A stretch of DNA of 52,632 bases, taken from Oehlia diaphana (Eukaryota > Glomeromycota > Glomeromycetes > Glomerales > Glomeraceae). The notes beneath the pieces are model-generated. The model was not told where the DNA came from, searched no databases, and saw only the letters and a list, made by a program, of their open reading frames with translations. Every line of letters begins with the position of its first letter. Position 1 is the first letter of the stretch. The stretch spans positions 129,387 through 182,018 of the forward strand of contig QZLH01000262.1 in the NCBI GenBank assembly GCA_003833135.1, in the 5' to 3' direction. The position numbers and the translations under genes are program-made. Positions 20,875 through 33,350 of the stretch are shown here, in pieces.

Positions 20875-23174
20875 TTAAAGGGGTTAAAGAGTAATGATAT
20901 TATGCAATTAGATAAATGAATAATAGGCTAATTGTTGTATTTTTCGGATAAAATCTTTTTTATATACCTAATTAAATTTTTATTAACTGTGTCATGTAGC
21001 AAATTAAAAATTGATCGGTGTGATAAATGAGACTTATTATGAGAATAATCATTTTTTATTTTTATACTATATAACTATTGCAGCTGTGTTGTCACATAAC
21101 ATATAATTAATTAATTATAGTTATTTAAGTAAAAAAATTTATTCATATTATATAAATACATCTCAAAATAACTACATAAATATCCTTGTCTTTCCTTTGT
21201 TCAGGAGGTAATTTTTTTCACAATATTTCACATTCTAGACGTATAATTAGTAACAAAAGATGAGGATTTTAAAAGTCTATTTTCCTTTTTGGTGGAACTG
21301 AAAATGGAAAGATATCTTTTGGATTATCTGAGACGACTTAAATAGCGTTGGATTCTTTGATTTATGAACTTTTATCCTTAAATTCTTGCTAAAAATATTA
21401 CATGAAAAATCCAGTCACACACCAACAGCGGTAGAATTCGTGACTGAAGTTTTCGGTAACTTAAATTTTTATTAATTTTTTAAAAAATATTTTTTAGAAG
21501 CATTTAAAACATCAAAAATAGGTTATGAATAATCAATTAAATTTACTATTGATGTAAAAACAATACTTTATTTAGCTGCTCCTCCATAGGGGAAGTAATC
21601 CGCTATGTATTAGTTATTTACTAATCTAGTAGTATATAAATTGTTATTTACTTTTACTTATTTATTTTTTTCAGATTAAACCGGAAAATATGACGTATTT
21701 GATTGGTTAAATATCACGTGTTTAGAAAATTTCGTTATAAAGCAAGTTATATCAAGAGCTGACTGGGTATATAGTATTTTAATACATTATCATTATCTCT
21801 GAATTTTTATCATCATAATTATTATTACGAGTCATTATTTCTTATTATCAGTTTACAATAACTTTAATTTTATCAACTTTACTCTATATGACAATAGGGA
21901 ACGTATTTTGAGGATAATATTCAAAAATAATAAAATTTTGTTAATCTTATTTAACAATGATGAACGAATATTAGCACAAAAAAAAATCCACGTGCTCAAT
22001 AAAGATGTACAGATGTCACATGTTACGCGAACCCCTTTATTAAACACGTATGAGTCGTATGACAGGAAAAGGAGTATATCATTAATAGTTTGAGAAAATG
22101 CAAGCTAACATTATAAAAAAAAAAAGAACAAATATTTAATAATCAAAATTAATTTTGTATACATGCTAATTGTTTAAAGATTTACAAAATTATTTGCACT
22201 TTTGACACTCTTTACTCACAAGTCACAATAAAATAACAACGTGTTCAATGAACAAACTAATTTAAAAGCACGTTTTGTTATTTTCTTTGTTTTAACCTGT
22301 TGGTTTGTGATTGGATAATAAATCAACATTCGATCACGTGATTGTTATTGAGTATTATCAGATATGCCTTTTGTTGATCAGGATGGTTAGACCAGTCTAA
22401 AAATATACGTATATACGTAATAACGTTCTTATTGATTGCTGCTATTAGAAATGTGTTACCATACATCGTATAAATGCTATCCTAATATTGTAAACAAATA
22501 TAATTAAAAATTAAATAAATGGGCTAGTATAAGAAAGCTCGGCGTGAAGAAGCTATTTGCATTATTGTAATTAATTTATTCCTTTTTTTTATTTAATAAC
22601 AGAAATTATTATAAGAATAAAGAACTTACACTGTTACACACCATTAAAATATAATGTATTGTTCTATTCTTTGCATGGAACATCTAAAAATCCGTGTCTT
22701 TTTTTTTCTTGGTAGATTGTGAGCATTGTGAGCATCCATCAAAATCTTGTTTTTACCATTTTTACTAGTTTGTGTAATTACGTTAGATCATCGGATCTTT
22801 CTATTCTATCTATTTGTAATTCTCCGAACGACGGGCGGATCCGAACTTTTTAAGCCTTTGTGTAATCAATAAAAATTTATTTATTTAAACGAGATTTCCT
22901 GTAAAAAAATGGAGTTTTTTTTTAAAAATTATTTCGCGTGATTTTACCATTTCTGCGGTGTAATAGGGCAAGGAAGGGATTGTAAAATTTTTGATGCGTT
23001 TTGTAAATCAGCGTTACATAAGGATTATTGTATTTTATATTTTTGGGGTTTGATTTACTTGTTTTGTTCTAGCGTTGGGTATTTTCGGAAAAAAAAAGAC
23101 AATCTCAAATAAATATAAGAAATAGAATAAACTTTTTATTTTCACTTTTTTCTTTCTTTGTATTTTTAAAAAAC
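20875..23174. other. Intergenic region
   Basis: No gene supported. Two short ORFs overlap on opposite strands (21853-22047 minus, 21908-22093 plus) and neither has a recognisable domain. CACGTG occurs at 21715, 21989 and 22335. The last few hundred bases are the promoter side of the next gene. Confidence 0.4.
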
Positions 23175-23943
23175 ATGGGGCATTTATATATAGAAGAAAT
23201 ATCATCTTATACGCAACAATTTAGTAAAAAATTTCGACAGCGTATTTTAATATTTCATCCTTTAGAAAGGTTATTTATTTACGCTAGTACATTAAATACG
23301 ATATTTTCAACTATATTAATTAGTAATATATTAAATTATCAATTAGATGGTTTAATAAATATTTCAGATTTGATATTTTATATGACCGTACCAAGTTTAA
23401 TTATAGGAAGTTTTTTTGTGGTGAGTTAAAAATATATATAACATACATATATACGATTATTTTTTTTTTTTAAAAAAACAAAACAATATACTTAAATAAT
23501 TCTTTTGTTTGATTTTTCTATTATTAACATTATTTTTTTATTTTATTTTTTATTTTTTAGATTTATTTTCAATTCTTTATCTATTTTGTTATTTTTATCG
23601 TATCAAATATATTCCCAATCTTACTTTATTATAATTTAATTCAATTCTTATCTGGATTATGTGAACCAATTTTTTGTTTAGAACCTGGTGTCACTTTATT
23701 CAGAAGTTCTTATTTATTACTTACATTTTCCATCTTATTTGAAGTTGGTTATATTTATATAGGTTACGAGATTTGGAGAAAAGGGTAAAAAAAAATTTTT
23801 CTTTTTTTTCGGTTTTTTTTTTAATTTTTTTTTTTTTTTTTCTCGGAATTTTGACCTTTTTTTTTTCTTTTTTTCTCTTCTTTTTTATCTCAATATTTAG
23901 GATTTGGAATTTTAAGAACGATACCACGCCGTATACGGCTTAA
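23175..23943 (+). CDS. Four-TM membrane protein, member 1 of an inverted pair
   Basis: Three exons: 23175..23420, 23561..23784, 23901..23943; introns start GTGAGT and GTAAAA and end TTTTAG and TTTAG; 170 residues. Hydrophobic segments at about 33-55, 64-85, 86-108 and 131-155. A Cys-containing loop (GLCEPIFCLEPG) lies between TM3 and TM4. The short polar tail reads KGIWNFKNDTTPYTA. The family is not recognised; a tetraspan-type plasma or vacuolar membrane protein is plausible. The convergent gene at 24819-25522 has the same order of segments, a second exon of the same length (224 bases) and a third exon of the same length (43 bases), with similar sequence around FSILFEVGYIYIGYEIW. They are clearly paralogues. 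Confidence 0.75.
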
Positions 23944-24356
23944 TAATAATAATTTACTTTTTTCGTATATTGTATTTTTATTACCAACGCTAAATAATAT
24001 GTAAAACGTAAGTATATAGAATATAAGAATACGTTAAATAAAAGTAATTCTATTTTTTACCTGTTTTATTTATTTATTTATTTATTTATTTATTTTTTTC
24101 AATCACAAATCTTCTAACATCATCATCATCTCATCATTCTTTCTTCTAGATTAATTTAATATAATTAATAATATTAAAATGGATATGATTGTGTATTAAT
24201 CTTTTTTTTTTCTTTTTATTTATAAAAAAAGATTTCAAATAATTTCTTTTTTTTTTTTAATTTTGTTCTTTTTCGGTTCTATTTTCTTTCTGTGATGTGA
24301 TTTCTACTTAACTTTTTTTTTTTTTTTAAAAAAAAAAAGAAAGAAAATAAATATAA
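23944..24356. other. Spacer between convergent genes
   Basis: Holds an (ATTT)n run at about 24067-24098 and several poly-T/A stretches. No gene. Confidence 0.45.
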
Positions 24357-24606
24357 ATTTTGATCTCTCTCTCTCTTTTAAAGGGAAGAAGAAGAAGAAA
24401 AGGAAAATACAATTTTTGATCTTTCTTTTAAAGAGAAGAAGGAGGGAAAAAGAAAATATAATTTATATAATTTTTGATCTCTCTTTTAAAGAGAAGAAGG
24501 AGGGAAAAAGAAAATATAATTTTTGATCTCCCTTTTAAAGAGAAGAAGGAGAGAAAAAGAAAATATAATTTTTGATTTTTTGATCTCTCTCTTTCAAAGA
24601 AAAAGA
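24357..24606. repeat. Minisatellite of about 49-bp units
   Basis: About five imperfect tandem units, each starting TTTTGATCTCTCTTTTAAAG and followed by a GAAGAAGGAGGGAAAAAG-type purine stretch ending AAAATATAA. Outer units are shorter or more diverged. Strong purine/pyrimidine strand asymmetry. Confidence 0.85.
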
Positions 24607-24645
24607 TGCAATATAAGAAAAGAAAATGAAAAAAAAAGAATAATA

Positions 24646-24766
<121 letters not shown>

Positions 24767-24818
24767 ATACAAAAAAATAATCTGAAACAAAAAAATAACT
24801 ATCAAATCATAAATTTCC

Positions 24819-25522
24819 TTAAACATAAAGCTTTTTGTAATCATGATTTTGTCTCCATAACCTGTAAAAAAATAATAATATATAATTATATATATATTAA
24901 TTTTTTATTTTTTTTTTTTAAAAAAAAAAATAAAATAAAATGTAAATAATGACAACATATAATTATAATAGAAATTTTCATACCTTTTTACCCAAATCGC
25001 ATAACCAAAGAAAATAAAATTTAATTCAAATAATATAGAAAATATAAATAATACAAAAGCCGTTTGTTTTATGAATCTAATATGTTTTATACAAACAAGA
25101 GATTCGCATACATCATTCACGAATTGTATTAAAACGAAATAGATTAAAATAGAAACTGAATTTGACATGATGAAAACGGTAAAATATAATAATGATCTTG
25201 AGGTGAACTTTATATGAAAAAGAAAGCGAAGCAATTATTATATTAAATGTATTAAATAAAATGTTTTGAATCAAAAACAACGAAAAAAAAAAATAAAAAA
25301 AAAACCACTTACAGTGATAAAACTTGTAATGACTAAACCTAATACGAATAAATAAAATAACCAAGAAATGTTCATGATGGAATTAAATTGTAAAAGTAAT
25401 AATCCCACACTTGATGAAATCGAAATGATTGCATAACACGTAATGATGAAAAATAAATTCTTTTCTAAAGAATGTAATTGTGAATACCATATTTTTATAT
25501 TTGTAGAATCCATAACAGTCAT
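24819..25522 (-). CDS. Four-TM membrane protein, member 2 of an inverted pair
   Basis: Three exons: 25522..25313 (70 codons), 25207..24984 (224 bases), 24861..24819 (43 bases); introns GTAAGT..AAAG and GTATGA..ACAG; 158 residues. Four hydrophobic segments: about 23-42, 52-72, 75-98 and 122-145. The tail reads VKRLWRQNHDYKKLYV. Aligns with the plus-strand gene at 23175-23943: VFIMSN against IFIVSN, LIQFVNDVCESLVC against LIQFLSGLCEPIFC, FSILFELNFIFFGYAIW against FSILFEVGYIYIGYEIW. Exon 1 is shorter and more diverged. The family is unknown; the role is probably similar to that of member 1. The first acceptor (AAAG) lacks a long pyrimidine tract and is the weakest part of the model. Confidence 0.72.
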
Positions 25523-27365
25523 AATGAAAGCAAAAAAAAAAAAAATATATGTATAAAAAATAAAAAAAATTTGAGCGCTATTTTTACGAAACCTGAAAAA
25601 AAAAGTTAAATCAAATTTTTTTTCAAGATTGCAATAAAAAATGCTAAGCCCATATATTATATAGAATAAATAGGGGATAATAATTCCTGATTCGTCATAG
25701 CTACATAATAAAATTTATTAAACACTAACCTTTTCCGTAATAATATATTAAATTCTAGAGCACGTGATTTTAACTTCATCTCTTTTCTTGGCTCCAAAGA
25801 AAGGTAAGCGGATTCCAAATTTACACTTTTAATGTTACATTAGAAACAAAAACTTAGTAACACTTTTTAATATGAATAATTGTGATTAACAATGACAATT
25901 CTTTTTTGTAATCTTTGAAACAAAAAAATGTTTATCATGTTCAATTATTTTATCTAGAATATAATGAATTTCTCGAAACGATTATTGCTATTGAGGAAAT
26001 TAATTTTGAAAATTTATTGTGTGCATGAAATAATCGAATATAGTAATCATTTATAATAGTAATTTTATCAAAAAAATCATTACCTTACAAGTTTTTCAAT
26101 AAAAAAATTCTTGGCAAAAAATGTAACACTTCGAATAACTTAAAATTACGCCCAATCGTGAGGTGCCAAAAATACATGTAAATTCACGTGATGACGTTCA
26201 GTTAAGGGTAACAGGCACCGGGTCCAATGTCGATCATCATGTTTCCCCGGTTTTATAAAAATGTCACAATGAAAGACCAAAACTAACATATGACTACTAT
26301 AATAAAAAATGTTGTTCCTTTTCCTGTTTTTCTTTTAATTAAAGCTTGTTATTCATCCCGTTTTTTTTTTTCCTTTTATTTGTCAAAGGTTGAAATGATC
26401 TCATTTTTTAATATTTCTAAAATAAACAAGACGCCTTAACTTTATTTATTCATACGTTCCGAAAAAAAAAAATCTTATTGTTAATGCACTAGGATTCGGA
26501 TACATTTTAAAAGTTTAATTATTATTATCACCTTTTTTCTTTGTAATAAATATCGGAAACTTCCGCCGAAACCATTTTTTTTTTTTTTAAAACAAATAAT
26601 AAGTGATCATTTTGTGTCACCTTAATAAATAAATAATTATGTGAAAATTCGCATAAGAAAAATCTTTTAGAAATGGTTAATTGTCATTTGATTATTACTT
26701 TAGGGGAAATGTAAGTGGAGGACATTAAAATCACGAATAATAAAACATATGTTAAAATTTTATTGGCCATTATCACATTAAAAACAGGATTATTAATTTC
26801 TTTGTAACATGATTATCTAACGTAAGTACACCTATTGAAATTATACTTTATGTTACACATCAATTATCATCAATTACATTTTTTGCTGATAAGCAAGGCT
26901 TCTTTTGTTTGTTTAAACTTTGTGTCACTTGTTGTTTGAATTTTTACAACAAACAAATAAATTATTAATTACGCGAGAATAAATTTGGGATTGGATTCAT
27001 ACTTGTGTAATCTGTATAAATAGAAGGTGGGATTTATTTTTAATTTCACCAATTTTGAATAATGCTTTAAGAATTTCGAATGAAATATCTTATCGTACCT
27101 AATAAAGATTTCCATTTTTAGATTTCGATTTAAGGAAAAAATAAACAACCGATCAAATACTTGAGTAATTGAATGATAAACAATAAATAATTATGTTGTT
27201 ACATTATTCATGCAATTCATCAAAAAAAAAAATAAAATAAAATAAAAAATAAAAAAAAAACATTTAAAAAGGAATAAAAAAAAAATATCTCCCTTTTTCA
27301 CGTCAAACTCAATAAAAACAAATTTACAACTTTTTAATTATTATTGTCTTTTCTGTATCATAACA
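25523..27365. other. Intergenic region
   Basis: No gene seen. CACGTG at 25761 and 26185, and several homopolymer runs. 27230-27360 is a purine-rich then T-rich stretch just upstream of the next ORF and is its likely promoter and leader. Confidence 0.45.
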
Positions 27366-28154
27366 ATGTATGAAAATTTTAGTCCATTTGAAGAACAGTA
27401 TCCAAGAGATGAACGAGCTGAATATATTATTTCTCCAATCATTAATCATAATATTAATAATGATCAGGTTCAATATTCTCCACCACACATACAACAATTA
27501 ACAAACGAACGAGACTCTACTGCACAATATTCTTTACCAATCTCTATGCCTTTATCATGCAATAATACTAAGAATGTTCAATATATTAATTACGATTTTA
27601 ATGAACAAATTCCTTCTGTTTTTCATGATTCACCGACACTAATGCCACATTATATAGACGATAACAATAATTATGATTGTATTCCCACAACACAATATAC
27701 TACATCATGTTCTATCCCTATGCAACAACATGATATCAATGATGATTCAATCTCACATTATTCTTCACAACCCTCCACTTTTACACAACCATTTAACTAT
27801 AATAATAATGCTGAAACGCAACAATTTTACGATAAGAATCCGCAACAACCTATGTTGAATCTTCCTTTACCGTGTGACGATTCTAATATTATCTTTAGAT
27901 TCGAAATTCCTGGACTTGAAATCATTATTAATCCTTCAACTGATTATCCTATTATTGATGATCCAACCTCACAATATTCTTCACAATCACAACACTATAT
28001 CCATAGTAATGATGAAACGCATCAAATTTACGATAAATATCAGCATCAACCTATTTTGAATCCTTCTTTTCCGCATGATAATTTACATGTTAATTCTCAT
28101 ACATATAGATTTGATATCCCTGGATTTAATATCACTATTAATCCTTCAACTTAA
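27366..28154 (+). CDS. Low-complexity Q/N/S/H/P-rich protein with internal duplication
   Basis: Single-exon ORF, 262 residues. Mostly disordered composition, rich in Asn, Gln, Ser, His, Pro and Tyr. Two related modules fill the C-terminal half: roughly 124-197 and 198-262. Each holds a SxYSSQ stretch, then ET(Q/H)QxYDK, a QQP or HQP block with LNLPLP or LNPSFP, and a final hydrophobic strand (FRFEIPGLEIIINPST; YRFDIPGFNITINPST). The protein ends exactly on the second strand. No enzyme motif, signal peptide or membrane segment. The family is not recognised; Q/N-rich composition fits a transcriptional co-regulator or scaffold, but that is guesswork. Start ATG at 27366 follows an A/T-rich leader. 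Confidence 0.65.
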   Translation: MYENFSPFEEQYPRDERAEYIISPIINHNINNDQVQYSPPHIQQLTNERDSTAQYSLPISMPLSCNNTKNVQYINYDFNEQIPSVFHDSPTLMPHYIDDNNNYDCIPTTQYTTSCSIPMQQHDINDDSISHYSSQPSTFTQPFNYNNNAETQQFYDKNPQQPMLNLPLPCDDSNIIFRFEIPGLEIIINPSTDYPIIDDPTSQYSSQSQHYIHSNDETHQIYDKYQHQPILNPSFPHDNLHVNSHTYRFDIPGFNITINPST

Positions 28155-28430
28155 ATTCTGTTTTTCAACAGTTATTATATATACAGTAGTTTAAGAATTA
28201 TTAGAATTAATATAAAGTAAATATCATAATCCTTATCTACATTCCTTATTTTTCAACTTTTTATTCATGATTAAAATAGGTTTGTTAAAAAAGTTATGTA
28301 AATATTTATTTTATGCATTATTATTAATATTATTTTTTATGTATTATTTTATCAATTGAAGTTATTTTCGAATATTTGATATTTGAAAAATAAAGATAAT
28401 AGCGTGTAATATATTTATTCTGATAATTTC

Positions 28431-28486
28431 TGAAATTATTGAAATTATTGAAATTGCTGAAATTGCTGAAATTATTGAAATTATTG
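28431..28486. repeat. 9-bp tandem repeat (TGAAATTAT)n
   Basis: Six imperfect copies of TGAAATTAT or TGAAATTGC in a row, in the 3' flank of the low-complexity protein gene. Confidence 0.85.
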
Positions 28487-28589
28487 TTTTTTTAATTCAT
28501 TGCGCAAAAATATTTAAAATAAATAGTCGCTCATTATTATAAATTAACGTTTCGAATTCATTTTTTAATTTTAAACCTATAATATATCC

Positions 28590-28720
28590 GGTATCCTTCA
28601 TTTCCTTCGGATTATCCATGAAAATATTTTAACTTTCAGGTTTCGGATTTATTTAAATCCGATTCGAATTTTAATTCGAATCAAAGAAACCGGATTTAAA
28701 TCCGACTTTTGATTTCTTAA
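28590..28720. repeat. ATCCGGAT-type repeat patch with palindromes
   Basis: Contains GATTCGAATT-TT-AATTCGAATC (28661-28682), a perfect 10-bp inverted repeat with a 2-base loop, flanked by copies of CGGATTTAAATCCG-like palindromes. Similar words occur at about 1.95, 2.4, 16.1 and 17.25 kb. Confidence 0.6.
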
Positions 28721-29185
28721 CTTTTTATAAATAAATAGAACAAATAATAAAAAAAAAGTTAAATTATTTTTTGATAATCAACTGTTAAAGCAGTAAATAA
28801 AATTTTGAACTTACCTAACTTACCTAAAAAACTGGTGCATTTAACTATTGTATTGTTGATCTATATCTGATACATTATAGAGAATACCATTCTAATGTTC
28901 ATTCACACGCTTAATTATAAATAATAAATTTTTTCAGATGTTTCATATGTATTATCACATTCATATTTACAATTTATTTTATTAATATGCTGTTTATTTA
29001 CACCGAATATTATAAATTCAGTTTAGTTTAACTTTGAAACTTATTTCAATGAAACCCTGAACTCGAGCAAATATACTCGAATAGTACTAAATCAATAATT
29101 AATTTGTTTAATATTCGTCTATTTAATTATATTTTCTCCAATCATCTGGTGTACCTTATCATCGGACATATCGCATGTCGATCAT

Positions 29186-30056
29186 GACATTTCAAAGGAT
29201 GGAACATTTCGCCAAAACAAATTTCGCCGAAACCATATCGCCAAAGGGATGTGACGTTTCGCCGAAAATCATTTCACCGAATTTCATTTTCCCGAATAGA
29301 AATGATAGTGATTATCACTTCTTTTATAAGAATAAAAAATTTTTTTTTTTTATTTACTGTATTTATTAAATTACATATTCTGATATATACAAATGATAAA
29401 TATATACTGTAAAATAATAAAACTTAGGCGTATATAAACTTAGACGTACAGTATATCTTCGATTCTTGATTGAGTACTTTAATATTTTCATTTTTTTTTT
29501 TTAGTTTCTATTTTACATTCTTTTTTCACGTCACCTATTTTTGCAATAAGAATAAAAATTAAATAAATGTTTAAACAAAAAAATTCTTTATATTATTTTT
29601 TTTTTAAGTATCTTTTCTTTTATGATAATATCACTTTAACATTCAAGTAACTGATATTATATGTTACGTAATAAAATAAATAATTTTATTTTCTTGAAAA
29701 CGTTTAAAATATTCACGAAAAAGTAATTATATTTTGTGTGTTATAGTTTTCTATTAACATATAATGCTTGTATGCACAAAATATTTGTTTAATATGTTTT
29801 TTTTTTAAAAAAAAAAAAAAAACTGATGATCGATTTCAATTAATTAAAAAATCAACAGAAAATCAAAAACTTCAGAATCATAAATGATAATTATAGGCTA
29901 ATTTTCAAATCTATTTCTGATCATGAAATTCACCAATCTAAGACTTCTTTCCGTTCGGCGAAATAGCTTCGGCGAAACATCCCTTTGGCGAAATGGCTTC
30001 GGAGAAACATCCCTTCGGCAAAATGGCTTCAGAGAAATGGGTTTCGGAGAAATGTC
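29186..30056. mobile_element. Foldback element with inverted TTTCGCCGAA arrays
   Basis: Ends GACATTTC (29186-29193) and GAAATGTC (30049-30056). The left arm (to about 29297) and right arm (from about 29951) are each an array of short units of the type CATTTCGCCGAA or GATGTTTCGCCGAAG, in opposite orientation. The core unit TTTCGGCGAAA is itself nearly palindromic. The interior is plain AT-rich DNA without ORFs. The ORFs at 29175-29369 and 29898-30086 are translations of these arrays, not genes. Confidence 0.65.
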
Positions 30057-32273
30057 CTGATACCATTTCATAGATGGTAATTGCAAACTAAGATGTAAAA
30101 AATATCGTACTACCTGATATTTTTTTCATGGTTTTTTTCTCCTTAACTCTTATTTACTCTTACAGTATATAGTATCCATTTCGCACTCCTGTTAATTACT
30201 AACGAATATTTATCATGTCTTAGTGAGTTTTTTTAAAACTTTTCTTGTTTATGCAATATAATGGTAATTATTCATTGTTTTTTTAAAAACGTCTCCTATT
30301 TTTTCTATGATAAAAGGCGGAGAAACAAATTCTGATTTCACGATTTCCAAATTTAATATTACAAGCAACAGCTGTTGCAGCAATGACCATGATTGCTATA
30401 AGAATAACTGATATCTCTACGAGCCTAAATGACATCATGCAAGGTTTGTCTCTCTACGGAATTAGGCAACATCAAAAGTGATTTGAATAATATTGTTTGG
30501 AGTGTTTCCCGTTTGAAATGTGTTTAATAATTCGTGTTATATTAGAACTAGCCAAACTATAAAATCCAAATTAGAAAATACTTTAGTTTGCTATCATTAA
30601 GCATCACTCCAAATGTATTTTTACAAAAAAAAAAAAAAAAATAAGGAATTTTTCTTTTCTCATTATTGTAATTGATACTTTTTATCTGAAGAAAAAAAAA
30701 ACTTTTTATTGCTTTTATTATTTCTATAAATTTGATCATAAACGCTTTATAAATATCCTATCAATAAAGTGATCACGTCTTTTTTTATAGTGTACGATTC
30801 TGGATCCGTTAATAGATTCTGAATTTATATGTCACTGTGAACTAAATCAAAATTTTTCGATGACAAAAAATAAAACAATAAAAGAAAATACGTTGCGTCG
30901 TTACATGTGATAAAGTCGGTAAGAATCATAGGACATTGATTACTCAAATTTAAAATTCCAAATTTTTAATATGATTTCCAGTTAAACGAAACAGTAATAT
31001 ATAACGTTCAATATCTCTGCTTTGATTTTTTACATCGATTTACTGTAACAGCTACTGTAAACAATATTTCATCATTATTTCATTAATGAATTATTTTCCG
31101 AAAACAATATCTTTAATATTTATTATATTTATGTAAAAAGTTCACAATTCTTTAATTAATTAGAAGTTATCAATCATAAATTTAGTCGATAGATACGTTG
31201 ATATTATTTAATATCATATATTGATAATATGTTAACATTCTTTAGAAAAATTATGGCATTTTGCTTTGTAAATTAAAATTAAATTTATTTAAAAATGCAT
31301 TATTTTAAAATTTTACTATAATTTTTACAATCTTTTCTAGAAAAAAAAATCCATCGCTTATCTGCATGTCACGTGTTAAATAATTACATCTGCTACATAA
31401 TTCATTTTCACACCATAAAGTAGATAGATACTGTAGAGTCAAAGTTCCCTGAGTTCTAGTGATAATACCCTGTGTTTCTGTTAGACAGCAGCTTTTACTC
31501 ATGATGAGCCTTCATATTAATAACGTTTCAACCGTCTAACGGAGATCGACTAAAATTATAAAGTTCTTAACGTAAGAGCGTCATAAAATGAATGCACGCG
31601 AAATAACTTTTTTCATAGAGAATTAATTAAATGAACATGGAAAAAAAATGATAAGCATCATAAATTCGTAGTGATGTGGTGACCATATCTTTTCAGGCGG
31701 CTCCTTGGCAATAGTTAGCTTGGCATAGATAATCAATCAACAAACAAAGCTATGGATACAAACAAATCCTACGCCAAAATACCAATTATGAATGGGATCT
31801 GTATACCAAAAAAACAAAGGTTCTATTTTATCGTTGCGAATTATCCACAAAATGTGTTATATTAACGAGACGAAGTTTTTTTTTTAAAAAAAAAATTCGG
31901 ATGGGTTGCCTGAACAAATGAAAAGTCTAGAACAAAAAAGTTCAATTTCATTATGGATAATCCGATTTAAAATGTTGGGAAAAATTAATATGCCCAATTT
32001 AGATTTCATTTATGTGGCTGAATGTTACAAAAATTACGTAATTTGAGTCTCCCGATGATGATTTATTTGTTTATTATAATTACAATTACCATTGTCCGGT
32101 TAGATACGTATATAATAAGATAACGTTAACTATGCCGTCAACAAACAAGTCAATTATCAGGCTTTTATTTGCGCATGTTGATTGATTTTCACATTGTTTA
32201 TTACGCCAAACACACATGATCGTTTATATATATATAATCGTTGAACTAAAAAAGAAATAAAACTATTACCACC
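30057..32273. other. Intergenic region
   Basis: No firm gene. Two small coding-like stretches: around 30340-30480 (plus strand, two competing frames, one reading LQATAVAAMTMIAIRITDIS) and an ATG-started 37-codon ORF at 31752-31865 (MDTNKSYAKIPIMNG...). A 65-codon minus-strand ORF at 31305-31502 has WCENELCSRC, vaguely like kinase N-termini of this family, but no kinase follows. CACGTG at 31370. The TATATATATATAA stretch near 32225-32240 may serve the next gene. Confidence 0.4.
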
Positions 32274-33350
32274 ATGTCTTCTCTCGTACTCGCCTGCCTT
32301 ATTTTCGATGACCCTATTGAGAACACCTTTACAATAGATATTAGCAAGAATAAGAAGATTAGTCACCTAAAGGACGCTATTAAAGAAAAGATTGAACATC
32401 GTTTTGAAAAAATTGACTCAAATGATCTTGAATTATGGAAGGTTAATATCTCTACTAGCGATAAGTCAAAATTTGAGCAACTCAAAACTAACACATCGCA
32501 CGAGTTGATACTTAAAGATGTATTGGGGGGTGAGATGATAACAGATGTAGAGAAAAATATCAAGAAAGTTTTTAATAATTCACCTAAGGAAGAACATATT
32601 CACATAATCGTCAAACTACCTGGTGAGTTAATTGTCATCTGTTATTGTAATAGATTTTAACCTTTGCCTGGAATTTTTTCCAACATTTAAATTTTTCATA
32701 TTATTATAGCTCATATACCTAAATTGGATCATGCTGAAGCTACAGAGGACGTTAAGTGTCCTCACTGTCAGGCCACTTTCAAATCTAAGAATCGAAACTA
32801 CAAAAAGCATAAATCAACATGTAAACCCAACGTTACTTTGGGTGTAGACATGGGAAATGGACTTACTTATATACCTTCAGAAAATGTTATTCCTTGGGTT
32901 TCTTCAGTATCGGACAAGGACCTATCGCAATCAGAATCCCTATGTAGAGAGCTAGCAATCTCATTTTCTCGCAGTAATGATATCAGTCATAATCGCAAAG
33001 AAATTGACAGATTAATGTTAAGTGCATTTGGTCGCACGGTCAGTGAAGCTTTTAGTCGCAATATCTGCGTTGTTTGCGGAGTTCGACCTGAACGATTTCA
33101 CAATGAAGCTAGTCGCCAAGAATATGAAAAAATTAGTGGTATTTGCCCAGCTTGTTGGGAAACAGAAACTCTTCCACCTGATGATACCATAGAACAAATT
33201 AAGCGTTCCCAACAGATTCTTCTTAGTTACGGTCGTGAGTTTATCTTATGTCAACAACTTCCTCATGCATGGAAGTGCCTTCGCTGCCAAAAGGTTATTC
33301 AAGGAAAAGAACGCCTGACACATGCTGTGAAATGTAGAGAGGGTGCTTAA
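32274..33350 (+). CDS. Crinkler (CRN) N-terminal domain with three predicted zinc-binding modules
   Basis: Two exons: 32274..32622, intron 32623..32709 (GTGAGT..TATAG), 32710..33350; 329 residues. Residues 1-116 match the Crinkler N-terminal (ubiquitin-like, translocation-type) domain: LELWKVNI at 52-59 and HIHIIVKLP at 108-116, the usual domain end, with the intron right there. The C-terminal part is not the common P-loop/nuclease type. It has C133-x2-C136-x13-H150-x3-C154, then C236-x2-C239 with C262-x2-C265, then C306-x2-C309-x11-H321-x3-C325. These suggest two C2HC fingers around a C4 module, so nucleic-acid or protein binding is likely. CRN proteins are known as host-targeted effectors in oomycetes and are abundant in Glomeromycotina, where function is mostly open. 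No signal peptide. The start has a good A/C-rich context. Confidence 0.82.

Noticed and set aside
21853..22093. Overlapping ORFs on opposite strands
   Set aside because: No domain, no splice context, and each explains the other as a shadow; there is no reason to choose either.
29175..30086. ORFs containing repeated SPKPF or FAETISPK-type peptides
   Set aside because: They are translations of the TTTCGCCGAA arrays of a foldback element.
31305..31502. 65-codon minus ORF with WCENELCSRC
   Set aside because: Resembles kinase N-termini only loosely and no kinase domain follows; noted in the intergenic entry.
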